NCBI GenBank assembly: GCA_038380795.1
Contig: CM076262.1
Coordinates: 1,518,121-1,582,120 of the forward strand
Source: Pyrocephalus nanus
Lineage: Eukaryota > Chordata > Aves > Passeriformes > Tyrannidae
Reading direction: 5' to 3'
DNA: 64,000 nucleotides
A program made the translations under genes and the position numbers. This document shows, one piece after another, positions 1 through 12,594 of the stretch (position 1 is the stretch's first letter; each line of letters starts with the position of its first letter). The notes under the pieces are model-generated. The model was given only the letters and a program-made list of their open reading frames with translations. It had not been told where the DNA came from and searched no databases.

Positions 1-3000
1 GTGGAGCATTTAGTTATCAATTCCCACACATACGCGGAAGGGTAGGACTCTTGTAAAATTTCCATGAGCCTAAGGCTATGAGGCTGTTTCTTTAATGGCC
101 AACTAGTTACTGAATATATAATATTAACCATATTTCTAGGAAAAAGAAACACTCAATGGCACAGAAACTGACATAGCACCTACTGCTCTGTTATCATATA
201 TTGTTACACACACAATTTCAGATCTGTGGTATAATTAGTTCAGTTTGTAGGTGGAAGACAGAAACTGTTCCAGCTGTGTCCATATACAAGGAGGAGGGAG
301 TCAAAAGTAAAATGAGTATTGAGGGTTATCATATATTTGTCTGCAACAGAGATAGCCCTAATTATTGTCACACAAAGGTTGGGCAGCCAACTGTTTACTG
401 CCTTGACTAAACAGCATTCAAAGCCTAAGGCTGCACAAATATCTTAAGAGTATCTGAAAAAATTGTCAATAAATTGGAGTTATTTGCATGTATGTGTTTA
501 AGTGTTATTGTTCTCCATCAGGAGAAAAAGCAAAGTCTTTCAAATTGCCAGTTTGATTGAAGGAGTTTGGAGATAAATAAGTGTCACAGATTTTACAGAC
601 ATTTTGCTACCAATGGCAGAGAAATTTCTTGCTTAATGTAGTTAAGTGAATTACATGAACAGGAACTGAGAAACTTGTACACTTCTAAACATAGTGAATG
701 CTTCAGTTTTCCTCCTTCCACCATGCTTAACTTAAAAGAAAGTCAGCTTATCTGACTATCCTTTAATGAAATTTTCTGTAAAGGTAATTGCACATTACCC
801 AGTAATTAAATATCCAAAATACTTATTGAACATATATTTCATGAAATACATGTTTTCATTAGGTAGCATTTATATGTCATAGTTGTTTTGCTACATGTTA
901 GAGCATTTTAAAATTTATTTCACCTTTTTAAATATCTCATATATTTAAATATATCAAATATTTAATTTTAACTTAATACTGCTGTAATTTGTTGTAATTT
1001 GGAAATAAGACTGTGACAAGCTTAGGTAAAACACGTTAATAAGGGACTAATATGTAGTAGAAAAGAATGAGTGCATTATTACATCTCTGACATGGTGGTG
1101 ACTAGTAGCTGTTCTTAAACTTAATCTTCTATTTTTTCTCCATAATTCATCTACTTATCTTCCCCATAATATCTCATTTTTAATAGTCTTTCTTCACTGT
1201 GGCAGTTTGTAAAGACAAATCTAAGGTAAGAAAGATATTTACATGTTAAATAGGTAGAAAACTATTACTCTGTTTTGCAACTGAGAATGTCAAACCAAAG
1301 ACTTCACTATAGTTTTCATTTTGTAATCCTTTTTTATGAGTTCAGTATGAGAGATATGACCATGATTTGGAACATTGTTGGTTCATTTAATTTGCATCCA
1401 AGAGACACAGAGCCATCTACCTACCTGCTTTTATATGTGCTGGTAGGAATATTAGAGAAGAATTACATTTTCCTTGCTGTGACATATGCTTTCCAGGCAG
1501 GTTTGGTTGAATCGCTTAATGCTAGATCCACAGAGACATCCAGACCCAGAGCCAACCTACTTAATTTTAAATTTGAATATAAAATGAAGTGAGTGTCCCC
1601 AGAAAGGGCTTTGATAATCTGATAGTCAGTATTTGCCTAAAAGGTAGGAAAAGTGTATCTGATTTCCTTGAAGTAGAAAAAGGAACTGAGCCTTGCTCTT
1701 CCTCATTATATTACTACATTAAAGGATAGGCATCTTTTTCCCCCCCTTTTTTTTTTTTTTGTTTTTAACAAGGTGGACATACATCACAAGTTATGGATTT
1801 ATTTTTTTTTTAAAAGCTTAGTCCTGTCTGTGTGTTTAGGAATGCCCTGAGCAAGCTGGATTGAACTGTTCACTATAGGTGAGGAAATAATTTATCTGAG
1901 GTTCTCAATAGCACTTAGACAAAGGTAGAAACCAATTTATTCAGGACTTTCAAGACACTGAAGGCGCTCTTTTTATCCAAGGACTTCAAAGCACTTGATA
2001 AATAAAATAAGTATAATTTCCTCGTTTCACTGAGTGAGAACCCACAGAGATATAGTATTTACACAGGGCACTTTACCTGTCTTCAACCAGCCATGAGGCA
2101 ATCTTACTCCTAATGCTGCTGCTTTACCAGCATTCTCTAGGTTGTACTAGTCTTCAGGACTGCTAGCTCAAACACCTTAACACATAGGAACAGTCAAAAT
2201 GAACTAAGATAATGCTTTAAATTAGGCATGTTCAAACCTTTGAGATACCAAGATTTCTTTTCTACATACATTTTACAAAGATAAAATAGAGATTTTTCTT
2301 TGCAGGTTTGGTTGAAGACTTGATACCATTTGTTTCTAAACTTCTCTCTGAGAAAATAGCAGGAAATCTTTGCATTTCTTTATAGCATTAGTTAGTCCAA
2401 ACAATCCAATTTCAAATCTGAAACACAAGTTATTCATTTATATATGATTGTACACAGAGATGGAGAAATGCTGCTGAATAGTGTTGTAAAGAGAAAAAGC
2501 TGAGATGAGTGAGAGAACCAAACACCAGTATTAGAATAAGGAAGCCTTAGAAGTCAGACTTTTGGGAAAATTACTGATAGAACAGACTGATGTGTCGAGG
2601 TTTGCAAGCAAAGAAAGGTTCTCTGGTTGTCTGTGTTTTCATGCATTTGAAATAAAAAGAGCTGCAAAAATAACTCCCTAGGATTAGGTACATTACTGTA
2701 AATAAGCAACAAATAAATCTGGCTGTTGCTGATCTCTTATCATTGTTAAAATAAGCCAAATTTGAAATTTAAAAAGACCAGTTTAGCAGGTAAATAGAAA
2801 ATTGATCAGGATTATTCTAATGGGAGTGTGGTAAAAATTATTTACTTCTGCCAACCTAAGTACAGCCATGGCCTTTGCCAGAAGCAACTCTGCCAGGGAA
2901 ACTTAGGCTCCCACATTCATGGCAAACCCTAGCACTAGCAGTCAAGACCCTGAGAGCCTAACATCTTCCAGCTCCCTAGAATAACTCATTGGAATGATCT

Positions 3001-5874
3001 ACACTTTTATTCTTCCACTGAGAAGTTAAAGTCCACAGTAATCCACGGAATAGCTCTCTGTAAGGGACTCTCTAAATGAGGTTGAACTCTGAAACGTTCC
3101 CAGGGATACTTGAACTTTTGCAAACAACACTCAAGAGCCACTGTCTTCTAACTCCCCACTTCATGGATTGCAGATCTGCCCAGCAGTCCTGGCTCCAGCC
3201 TGTGTTCAGCTTTCATGTTTAGTGCTGAATCTAAAAGCCAAGGCTGAGACAGAAGCTAAGGAACAAACCATTTCTAGTGTTCTTTGGAAATGTCTAATTA
3301 TCATGCCCAGGAGAATGATGTTGATAGGCCTTTATTTGAAATTCTAGAATTCTTTGAAAAATGCTTTTTCTGACTTCTGGTCACCTTGACTCATAGTGAA
3401 ATCTGTCTTCAAGATCTTATAATGGTTTGAAAAATAAAATAGAGCAGAGACCACATAACTGAGCTGAGAAAAACAATTGTGAGCACAGAGAAATACCTAT
3501 TTTCAGTTATGCCATTCTGAATTATAACACAGAATGAAAATAAGTTTCTACTAAACCCAGCACTCATGGGAAGACAACTGAAGTTTTTAGCTCTCCTCCC
3601 TCCACTCAGCCATGCCTTCCTTGGCATGGGAGTTGCAGCAGGGGGAGGAAATGGCACTAGTGTAGTCCCTGGCCAGCAGCTAGCTAATCCCACACACATG
3701 GTCTGCCCCATGGGGGGCATGGTACTGCCCAACTGGGACTGGCCTTTGGATACATGTTCTGGTCCCTGGCAGGACAGCTGCCATGGGACTAGGACAGGAT
3801 GGTTAGATTGCTCCCTCCTGTTTCTGACATGTAATTGCTTTTACTTAATTAGGCCCATTTCTCTAACTCATGCACACAAATGTTCTTGTGTGTTGAGATG
3901 ACTTGGGATTGTCCATAGCACAAAAACAGAATCTGGAAGAGCTGATCAAACACAACATGATCAACCACTTATATGAAAGGGAAGCAATAATGTAGGTCTG
4001 TGGGAGAAGCTGGAGGCAGTGGCTCCAGCAGTTGTGTGTAAATGACTGCATGCTGGAATTACAGGGCTTTCACAGCGCCTCGATGGGTAGTCAGCAGTGG
4101 GAGGCAGAAGCACTTCAGCAGTGCTCACGTGCTTGTTCTCTTCCCTTCTGTCCTACCTAGAGTCTGACCAGGTTTAATCTGGGATGGTCAAAATTTTTCA
4201 CCCTCTTATATGTTTATAACTAGACATTTGTGGAAATCAAAAATAAGAAAGTTATGTTAAATGGTTCATGGGCACTGTCACACACAGAGACAGGGCAGTG
4301 AGACTGCCAAAGCTCACATCCTGAGTGTGATTAGAGCCAAGGCTGAAATCACCATTCTAAAATAAAACACCATTATGAAATAAAAGATGCTGAGACTTCA
4401 CTTGGGGTGGTTGCAAGAGAGAGTGCCTTTACAGACCTAAAGCCTGCCTTGTACATCTCCATCTGCATTATGCATGATCAGGTGGGGAGATTTGCACAAA
4501 AGTAAATAGAGGGAAAAAAGTGTAGTATGCTTTGCAAGTTATAACACTTCATAACTCTTCATTGGACCTGTTTAAAAGTGTAGGACATGAATGAAGATAA
4601 TAAATGAGTGGCTTGGTCCTGGTGACCGTCATCCATGCCTCATTTTGCTGATCAAAATGAATAAAGGTGTAAGTGCAGGATACAGGTATGTGACAGCAAA
4701 TAATATAAAGAAGGCTAACATCATTTTATCTTATTCTCTCACACAAATTAAAGGAAGCCATTTAAAAAAATTAATTAATTACCCTTATGCTGCGTTTGCG
4801 ACAATGTCTATACTTGAATGATGGAAGCAGAGAAAAGACCATTTTGGAAAGGTTCCTAAAGAACAACAGAATTCAATATCAGGACAGAATGGACATTGAG
4901 AAAACAACCAGTGTTTGCTCCTTGAGGAAGGTGAGGCATACCTTGGGGTTTTCACACTCCTTAGAAAGAAGCAAACCACTGTCAGAAACTGAGTAGCACA
5001 CTATGACAGTGGGTTTGGTTTGCAGGTCCTTTGTTGTTTTTTAATAACTAGATAATTGTATTCCTATGTTGAAGTGTCACCGCAAAAAGAAACTTGAAGC
5101 ACAAATTTAAATATGATTAGCTTGTTAGTGGTGGTTTTTAGGAGTCTTATTTTTTTTCCTCAGCTCCCATCCTATTTTTTTTAAATTTCTCCAGGGCATG
5201 TCATATATAGTGAAAAATCTCAATGGAGGCCCACAGGTATCACTGCTGTTTAGTCAGACTTCAAATTCGGCTCTAATGGTTTTAGATAGAAAAGCAGATG
5301 GAGAGGGTTTGTTCACTAGTCGGTGCCCTTGCCTCAGAGTTCACCTCAAGTTGTTTTCAGAAATTCTCACTTCATGCGCATTACTTATTTATATCATCAC
5401 TTTTTTTTCCCCCACTTCATAGATAATTGCTACTTAATTGATACTGCCTTTATACAAGCCTCCACAATAGCAAGCAACAAGGCACACTGCTAAATAGAGG
5501 AATCATTAATCTGTGTACATATTCTGGATTTCTTTTAAAGATGGGCTGGAAATAAGCAAAGTCATTAGTAGTTTGTTTGCAACAGTGTATTTATGAAAGC
5601 TCTATGGAGAATGTGTCAACAGTCAGTATGTAACAGAGCAATTAACACAGTACTTTTGTACTTTTGACTGTTAGCATGGGAGTAAACAGAAGCAGATGTG
5701 AAGTGTTTGTGCCGTTAGTATTCACAGACTGCTCTGACATATGCAAATACAACTAATGCTTACAGAGCTTGCAACCCTTATTGTACCATGACCTTACTTA
5801 CCAAACCCTAGGACAGAACTACACACTTTCCTAATAATTATTAACAATACACAGATACAAGCTTTTTGTTCTTA

Positions 5875-5903
5875 AAGCTTTACCGACTGCAGTGGTAAAG
5901 CTT
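5875..5903. repeat. 10-bp perfect inverted repeat with 9-nt loop
   Basis: Arms AAGCTTTACC (5875-5884) and GGTAAAGCTT (5894-5903) flank the loop GACTGCAGT, which is itself close to a PstI-type palindrome. It could form a small cruciform or hairpin. No gene context supports a function. Confidence 0.75.
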
Positions 5904-6234
5904 CACAGGTAAAAGTGTTGATAATGTTATGCACATATAGCTTGTTTTAGATGCTGCTTTCTTCAATGTAAAGAGAGAACAAACAATAAAGAAGTAATGA
6001 AAAATAAATACAACAAGATAGAAGAGGAATCACCTCAGAAACACTGGTTCAGCTCTAATTACACGAGCCCACTGAAGTTCAATAGTCAATACATGCATCA
6101 GATTCCATGTATATAGGACAGAGTTCAAACCAAGACCTTTCACTGCTACAGTCTTAAAATATGTATCTTTCTAAAGCAACTCCAGTAAGGCTGTTAAAAT
6201 AGGATGCCAACACTGAAATTATTTTCTGCCCTGT

Positions 6235-6325
6235 AAAAAAAAAAAAAAAATCATGTACTTGACCTAATAAAATCACCTGCATCCTGGGGGAAAAAAAAGA
6301 AAAAAAAAGGAAAAAAGAATAAAGA
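6235..6325 (+). repeat. Two A-rich tracts
   Basis: A run of about 16 A at 6235-6250, then a purine-rich A/G tract at about 6290-6325. Low complexity only. Confidence 0.8.
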
Positions 6326-7492
6326 ATAAAGAAGGCTTCTTGTGTTCAGTTATTTTTCATGTGAACTATATATATCTGATATACCTCGAGTTACTACAGT
6401 GAATTTCATCTTCAAATACTGTCTAAAACCTAGCTGTGTTACACGGGTGAGGGTCAGATGAGATTTTATTTTCAAATTTTTTATTGGAGGTTTGTTTCCA
6501 GAATAAGAATAAACAAAACTGAATGAAAATACAGGGTTTACAGTGATGTTTGGCACTATGTATTATGTGGAAAATATTTTACTTAAAAAAACCCCAATTT
6601 TTAAAGAACATTGCCCAAAGTAAGACTGATAGGCCGTCTTTTCAGCCATGTCTCTCTGTCTGAAGGCAGAAAAAATGTCTCCTAAACATACAGCCTTTCT
6701 ATTAACTCAAAGATGCAGTGGTTAATGAAATTAAAATCTTCTTTTGCAAGTGAATATATGCTCATTTCCATTTTGTTTACCACACTGCTAATTAGTTTTA
6801 GCAGGTCTCCCCACACACTACTGTATTTCAACTGGACCCAAAATGGAGCATCTTTTTATTTTGGCTGTACTAGGGAAAGAGTCCTTTTGCAGCAATTGCT
6901 TGGATCAGATGGTGGAACACCACCATTCCATTGAATGCAGAGGCAGGAAAGCAGCGAGCTGGAGCTTTGGAGCAGCAGCCCTGGGGCCATATGTGTCAGA
7001 AGGCTGCACAGACCTGGGGAATGTGTTACTGCAGCTGGACGTCTGGGATACTGTCAGTCCCACCCTACTAGTTTCAAATAATCCATTTCTGTATTCATTG
7101 TTGTGAAGAAGATGTTTTACTGTATTACTGCCACTAAATTACTGCAACTGCCTACTTTGGATTGCTTGACTTGTCAGGATTATAGGGACAGGTTGAGTTT
7201 TTGAAGGCTTTCAGATATTTGGATGCTTGAGAACAAAGTGAGGGTCTTGAAGGTGTTTAGGGTTTTCCTTATCAGCAGTTTTTCAAGCTGTGGATAACAT
7301 TTGAGGTACCTGGAAAGGTTAGCTTTTAGGAGGCTGAAGCATTTTTTTTTCCAGGTTTCTTTTGGTTCAGGGTTTGTTTGGTTGTTTGCAGTTTGCTGTT
7401 TTTTTGACACAGGTGTTACAATTAAATGCAAACATTTCTCATTTAGAAAGTTACATGAAATTATCATAGCTTTCCATTTTTTCTTGGCTTCC

Positions 7493-7510
7493 TTTTTTTT
7501 TTTTTTTTTA
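7493..7510 (+). repeat. Poly-T tract
   Basis: Run of about 18 T. On the minus strand it produces the Lys-rich N-terminus of a spurious open frame. Confidence 0.8.
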
Positions 7511-10052
7511 AATCTGAAAGATACCACTTGCTAAATAAGCAGTGAGATGTGAAAAAATGAAGACCAGGGGTGTACGTTAGGTAAAATTGGTTGAAATAAA
7601 TGTAGTACATTCAGTAGTACTTTGCTATTCACTGCCTTATCCCTAAAACTCAGAAACTCTAAATGGCAGAAGCATTAAGAAATAAATATTTATACTGCAA
7701 GCTGTCAAGGACATTGTATACTGTTGTGGGCTACTGCCAAAATAAATACAATATCTGAGTTTATCTGAACCCTTTAGTCTCAATGAGCCCCAGGGGTTTG
7801 AGTTGTTCCTCTAAGCACCAAGACTGAGAGTGACTTTCCTCCAAGTTTCTGGTTCATCTCATCAACTAGCTTGCGTATCTAAATAATCATTTGTCCACAG
7901 CTGCAGGCAATCAACATTTTGTGCATACAGTGTAGATTCCCAAGCCAAATTATGAGAGAATGAAAATACATGTAATTACATGTTGGTATGCTAGTCTAAA
8001 TATAATTTACACTTGGGAGAAGGGAAAGAAGAAAAGATAGTAACAGGTGATTAGGAAAACAAAGAAATGCACTTTAGAAATCTATACTGATCTTGGTTTT
8101 TTAGCAAAATAGGTATACTCATTTATGCTGTGTTTACTTAAATGGTTAGTTGAAAATTAGAAAGTTCAGCTCTGTTTGAGGAAGTACTCAACAGCCTGCA
8201 ATTGCTACAGTGTTTAACTGAACATTTAGGAAGAAAAGTCAAATTGGCCCGTTGTGATTGCTGATATATTTTCATATCAATGTAAAATTATGATCACTTT
8301 CCTTTGAAAGTCATATAAACAGCTGCACAGAAATACTTTCTTAAACAGTTCTTTGTGTCCTGCTATTTATTTCTTCAAAAGATTTGGATCACTGTTTTGC
8401 AGGTGAGAGACACCTGCCTTTTTTTTTTTTTTTAAATGCATGATTTGCCACTTTCCAGAGAGTCACGGTGAAGTCATTGAGAAAATTGCAAAACTCCCCG
8501 ACACCTTTTTGATTGGTCATATTATTAAGACCCATACTTCTCAGTAATGTGCAGTGTACAATCCTATGCCTCCTTGTCACTCACTTTGCTTAGGAGTGCC
8601 TGTGAAGCACTGCCTAGAGTGGACAAGCCCGAATTCTTGCTTGTGAAAGTTCCTTAGCCAGGATACTGAAGCGACTCATACTGTGAACTATCTGTGTTTA
8701 TACAGCAAATCATTCATCAGCCATTTTGCTACCTGGCAGTCATGGCTTATTATATGCATAATGTATACCTATCTACTATCCAGTGACTTTGGATGAGAAG
8801 CAGCTTGGTAGGTTTAGAAAGTCTCTTATGGCTCTGAATGTTATTTTGTATAATTTCCTTTTTTAGTGTCCCTTGAGCAGTTTTTAAATGTAATATTATT
8901 TCAAGCTTTCAAGAATTATTTCATTGCTGACCAACCAACAGCACTTCCTGAAAAAGGTGTGTGCTCATTCCTAATACCTTGATCTGTCAAGCCTTTTCTG
9001 ACTAAATGCATATTATTCTGTTTTATAATTTCTCTTGTTAAAAACTGGAATTCAGCATTTTGGAATGCTTGGCCCTTAAAAGAGATTTGTTACCATGAAG
9101 AATTATTAGTAAATCATTTTCCCATAGATACCTTTTTTATATCATAAGATAGATGACTTTCAGGATCAAATACATATTGTTTTCAGGAAGTAATTTACAG
9201 AGCTATATATGAAGTGGACATAAAGGAACATTCGTATTTTGTTTTTAATTTTTGGTATTTGCATTCATTTCATGTCTTCTTTTCTTGTGCTTTTTCTTAC
9301 ACAATATTTTTTAAAAAATAAAATTGAAAAATTCAATTTGCAGTCATGATACAGGAAATTCATATAGTAATTTTTGCAGTTTATATATTTTTCCTTAACT
9401 CTTAATACCCCTTGATGTTTTCTGTGTTTTGTTAAAATTGCGTCATGAAATCAATTATAGCTGGGGGCTTATTCAATGTGTACCTTAAAGAATTTGGATG
9501 CACTAAACTCCAGTTGCTCTCAAGTTTGCAATATTTTAAAATATTTGAAATGGTAATTTCATGAATTTATAGTGATGTGTGACATTTCTTCCTGACTTTT
9601 GTGTTTTCACCATTCAATACATTTTCAATGACTAATACTTTTCTCTGAGATAAAGAAACATCAACTTTAGTATAATTCATCAGTGTGTGAATGCAGGATG
9701 AGATTCTATTCCTGCCTTTATTTACTACATAAGATATCAGGAACTGCACTGGAAGCCTTCATTACACTGTATGTTTCCCCGAAGCCTACAGGCAGCCACA
9801 AAACAGACATCTGGATGCATCTTTGCAAGGATGAAGGAGGACAGATGAGATGGTAGAGCAGAATAAGATGGGGGAATGGTACAGAGCTGCTGACTTCCAT
9901 AAGAGGTTGTTGTCACAGAGACACTTTCTGTTTCAGAAATAGTAGTCTTACAACCTGACTTTAGTTCTTATGCTGAGTAACAGCTTATCAATTGCTTGTA
10001 AAATCTCCATCATTGAATATCTTCAGCAGAATATTCCTGGATATTCCTGATA

Positions 10053-10095
10053 TGACTGATTAGCTGAAGCTCCACCTGACTGATTAGCTGAAGCT
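10053..10095 (+). repeat. Two-copy tandem repeat, 24-bp period
   Basis: TGACTGATTAGCTGAAGCT occurs identically at 10053-10071 and 10077-10095. Just upstream, ATATTCCTG is also doubled, so this is a small site of recent tandem duplication. Confidence 0.85.
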
Positions 10096-10724
10096 GCCAG
10101 ACTTATAAGAGGAATTAGTTCCTCATTAAGTAGTGATGTTAGGTGATCCTGTAGCCTCTTGTGAGCACCGAGAAAAGAGAGAAAAACTGTTTCTTCATGG
10201 AAATTCCTTCAACTGTTCAGAGCCTGTTCAGTTCTGTCCTCAAGCTGACTCTGAAAAGCCATTAAAATGCATAAAGGATGTGCGATAATGAGTGACCCTG
10301 GGCTGGAGGAATATGGGGTGAGATATGTTAAGCCTAGATTTTAGCTGTTAGCCTCACTAATCAACATAGTCCCTTTGGTCCCTTTAGGCCTCAGAGGCAT
10401 TTCTTTTAATTGGGGCATCAATATGCATATAACTGTCTTGAGTGGTGGAGGCATCCCTGTTGCACACACCCAGTGGTGACAAAGCTAGCTAGGGGACCAG
10501 GCTTCCTGATAAGGCCCGAAGGTAGGAGCACCACTGTAACTCAACTCGTGTGGATGTGCTCCTTGGGCTGCTGTGGCTGGTCTTCAGGAAGGAGTAAACT
10601 TACTTCATGTGAGAATCGTAAAAAAGCAAGATAGGAAAACATAGCTTTCATGAAACTTTTCATGTGATGAGTGAAAAACTATACTCAGAGAGAACTTATT
10701 AGTGGTTCACTGTCTGGACTTGAA

Positions 10725-10985
10725 TGATGTGGACTGGGCTTGCACAGGGGTCTGTCTTGTTCTGCTGCTTCTCAGTACCTTCATTAATGACCTGGATGAT
10801 CAAAACGAGAGGCTGCTTATTAAACCTGCAGACCACACCATGCTGGAAGTGCTCTAAAGGTGCTGGAAAACAGGAGCAGAAATTCAAGAGTATTTTGATA
10901 AACTGGGGAAATGATGGTAATTACCTGGTTTTTATGGAATTTAGTGTCAACTTTACATTCTGTACCCTGAAATAACTGTAGAGTT
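10725..10985 (+). mobile_element. Small ancient CR1-like LINE fragment
   Basis: Short relic of the reverse-transcriptase core. A degraded motif B (LAQGSVL, near 10739) is followed, out of frame, by FINDLDD at 10780-10800 and KPADHT near 10822-10839, which corresponds to the K-[FL]-ADDT motif C with the second catalytic Asp changed to His. A Lys-Leu-Gly-like and Met/Phe-like tail follows. Order and spacing fit CR1-clade elements. It is much older than the 57-60 kb copy and carries no intact frame. Confidence 0.65.
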
Positions 10986-12562
10986 TTAGGCAAAAATCAT
11001 GAGTATTTTATGAATTGAGACTTCAGATAATTTTCCTAAACTTTGATAATTTCACATGCCAAGTCAAAATAAAACTCTCTAAACTACATTTGTTGGAGTA
11101 TTTGTAGCTAAGTGGCATAAATTCAGCCTCACGCCTTAGTGCCTCAGCACACACCTTAAGTATAAATACTCTTTCATAAAGGCCTATTGTCCAGCATCAC
11201 TAAATTATATAAACTCATAAACTCAATTAATGTGGAATCTATGTGGGTTCAATTTAGCAAGTAGACAAACCTTTGCCTCATGCACTATTTTTACCGCACT
11301 GTTATAAGAAACATGCTTTTTAAAAAATAATTTCCCTAAGTAGTGTGAATCACTAACCTGAAAATAAACACAGGGACACTCAGTGGGTCCTTGATGCCTC
11401 CATTTTCATTAGGAACTTTAACATTTATCTCTTTGTTTTATGCCTGTTACATAGAATTATAGTCCCCCCTGGAGACATTGGATTAGGGATTATAAAATCA
11501 ATGTGGTGTAAAACCATTGTTCCAGCACTTTCAAGCCATCCCCACAGAATGAGAAAAGGGCAGCTGGACTCTGACCCACCGTGTGGGACAACATTGCCTA
11601 GCTGAATGATCTCTTCAGGAACTGATAACTTGGCAGCCTGTGTAAAGTTAGATAAGGGGTGATATTAGTGTTCACTGAAATATAAATAATTATTCAGCTC
11701 ACCGAGCAAGGTAGCACTGCACCCTGCAGGACCTAAATCAGACAGCTCAATATGAGCCAAAATGCACTGGATTCACTGTCAGATTAGTCAGTTTAATTAA
11801 GACTCTAGACTAGGTTGAGTTAGTTGACTTAAAACAAATATTTAGAACTGGCAGCATGTGGAAGGGTTACCTTCTTACAAAGTGTCATATTCCTGTATAC
11901 ACAAATACATTATTTTTCTGTGATGCAAACATTAATTTTAAATCTAATGTCTACTTCTGTATGTACTGTGTTTAAGAGATAACTTGAAAGGCTGGCTTGA
12001 AAAAATCTGCTTGCCCACAAAAGTAAGTCTGTTTTTTTAACCCTCTAGATCACACAGCATAGTGCATCTTTTCTATTCAGCTCTGAAAAGGGGCAAAAGT
12101 GGTAAGTTACCCTATGAAAAACCATACTTTCATAGTCTTTGTCTTAATATGCATAACAAAGACTTTTGGATAACTTGGATAATTAAATAAACACATATTT
12201 ATCCAAACCAGTTTCTCTGAAAGCCATTCAATGCTTCTGTGAATCTTTGTCCACCTTTACTTCAGTATAATAAGCTGATTCAAATAACATGATTTAAATA
12301 TGTTACTAATTGCTAAAATCACCATAAACCCAAGAGCAAAGTGAAGAGTGTTTTCCAAAAAAACCTCAACAGTTTCCAGGTATCATCAGCCTGTGCCCTA
12401 CACGTGGCATGGGAGTAAAACTAGTGCAATGATGCAGTCATGTTGTCACTGCTGCATGTTGTTGTGACAAGAAGGAGAGAAAAAAAGCACAGTGCATGCT
12501 GTTTCAGTATCAGAATAATTATCTTGTGAAGAGGTTTGATATTGTTTACATAGTGAATTAAG

Positions 12563-12594
12563 TTTAATTACATATTTGCATATTTAATTACATA
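12563..12594. promoter_or_regulatory. Candidate POU/homeodomain motif cluster
   Basis: TTTAATTACATA occurs twice (12563-12574 and 12583-12594), 20 bp apart, with the octamer ATTTGCAT at 12574-12581 between the copies. TAATTA is a homeodomain core and ATTTGCAT a POU octamer. The arrangement could be a regulatory element, but AT-rich DNA yields such motifs by chance and there is no conservation evidence here. Confidence 0.25.

Larger units (their letters stand above)
1..10724. other. Intergenic, no gene recognised
   Basis: AT-rich DNA with only short open frames (up to about 115 residues), none resembling a known protein and none with convincing splice sites or a start context. It contains the small inverted repeat at 5875, A- and T-rich tracts near 1745, 6240, 7500 and 8420, and the tandem duplication at 10053. 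It lies on the 3' side of PPP1R3A, which in other amniotes is a long gene-poor interval. Confidence 0.6.

Noticed and set aside
7180..7534. Overlapping frames of 115 and 77 residues on opposite strands
   Set aside because: The Lys-rich and Phe-rich ends come from a poly-T tract and the rest has no recognisable homology.
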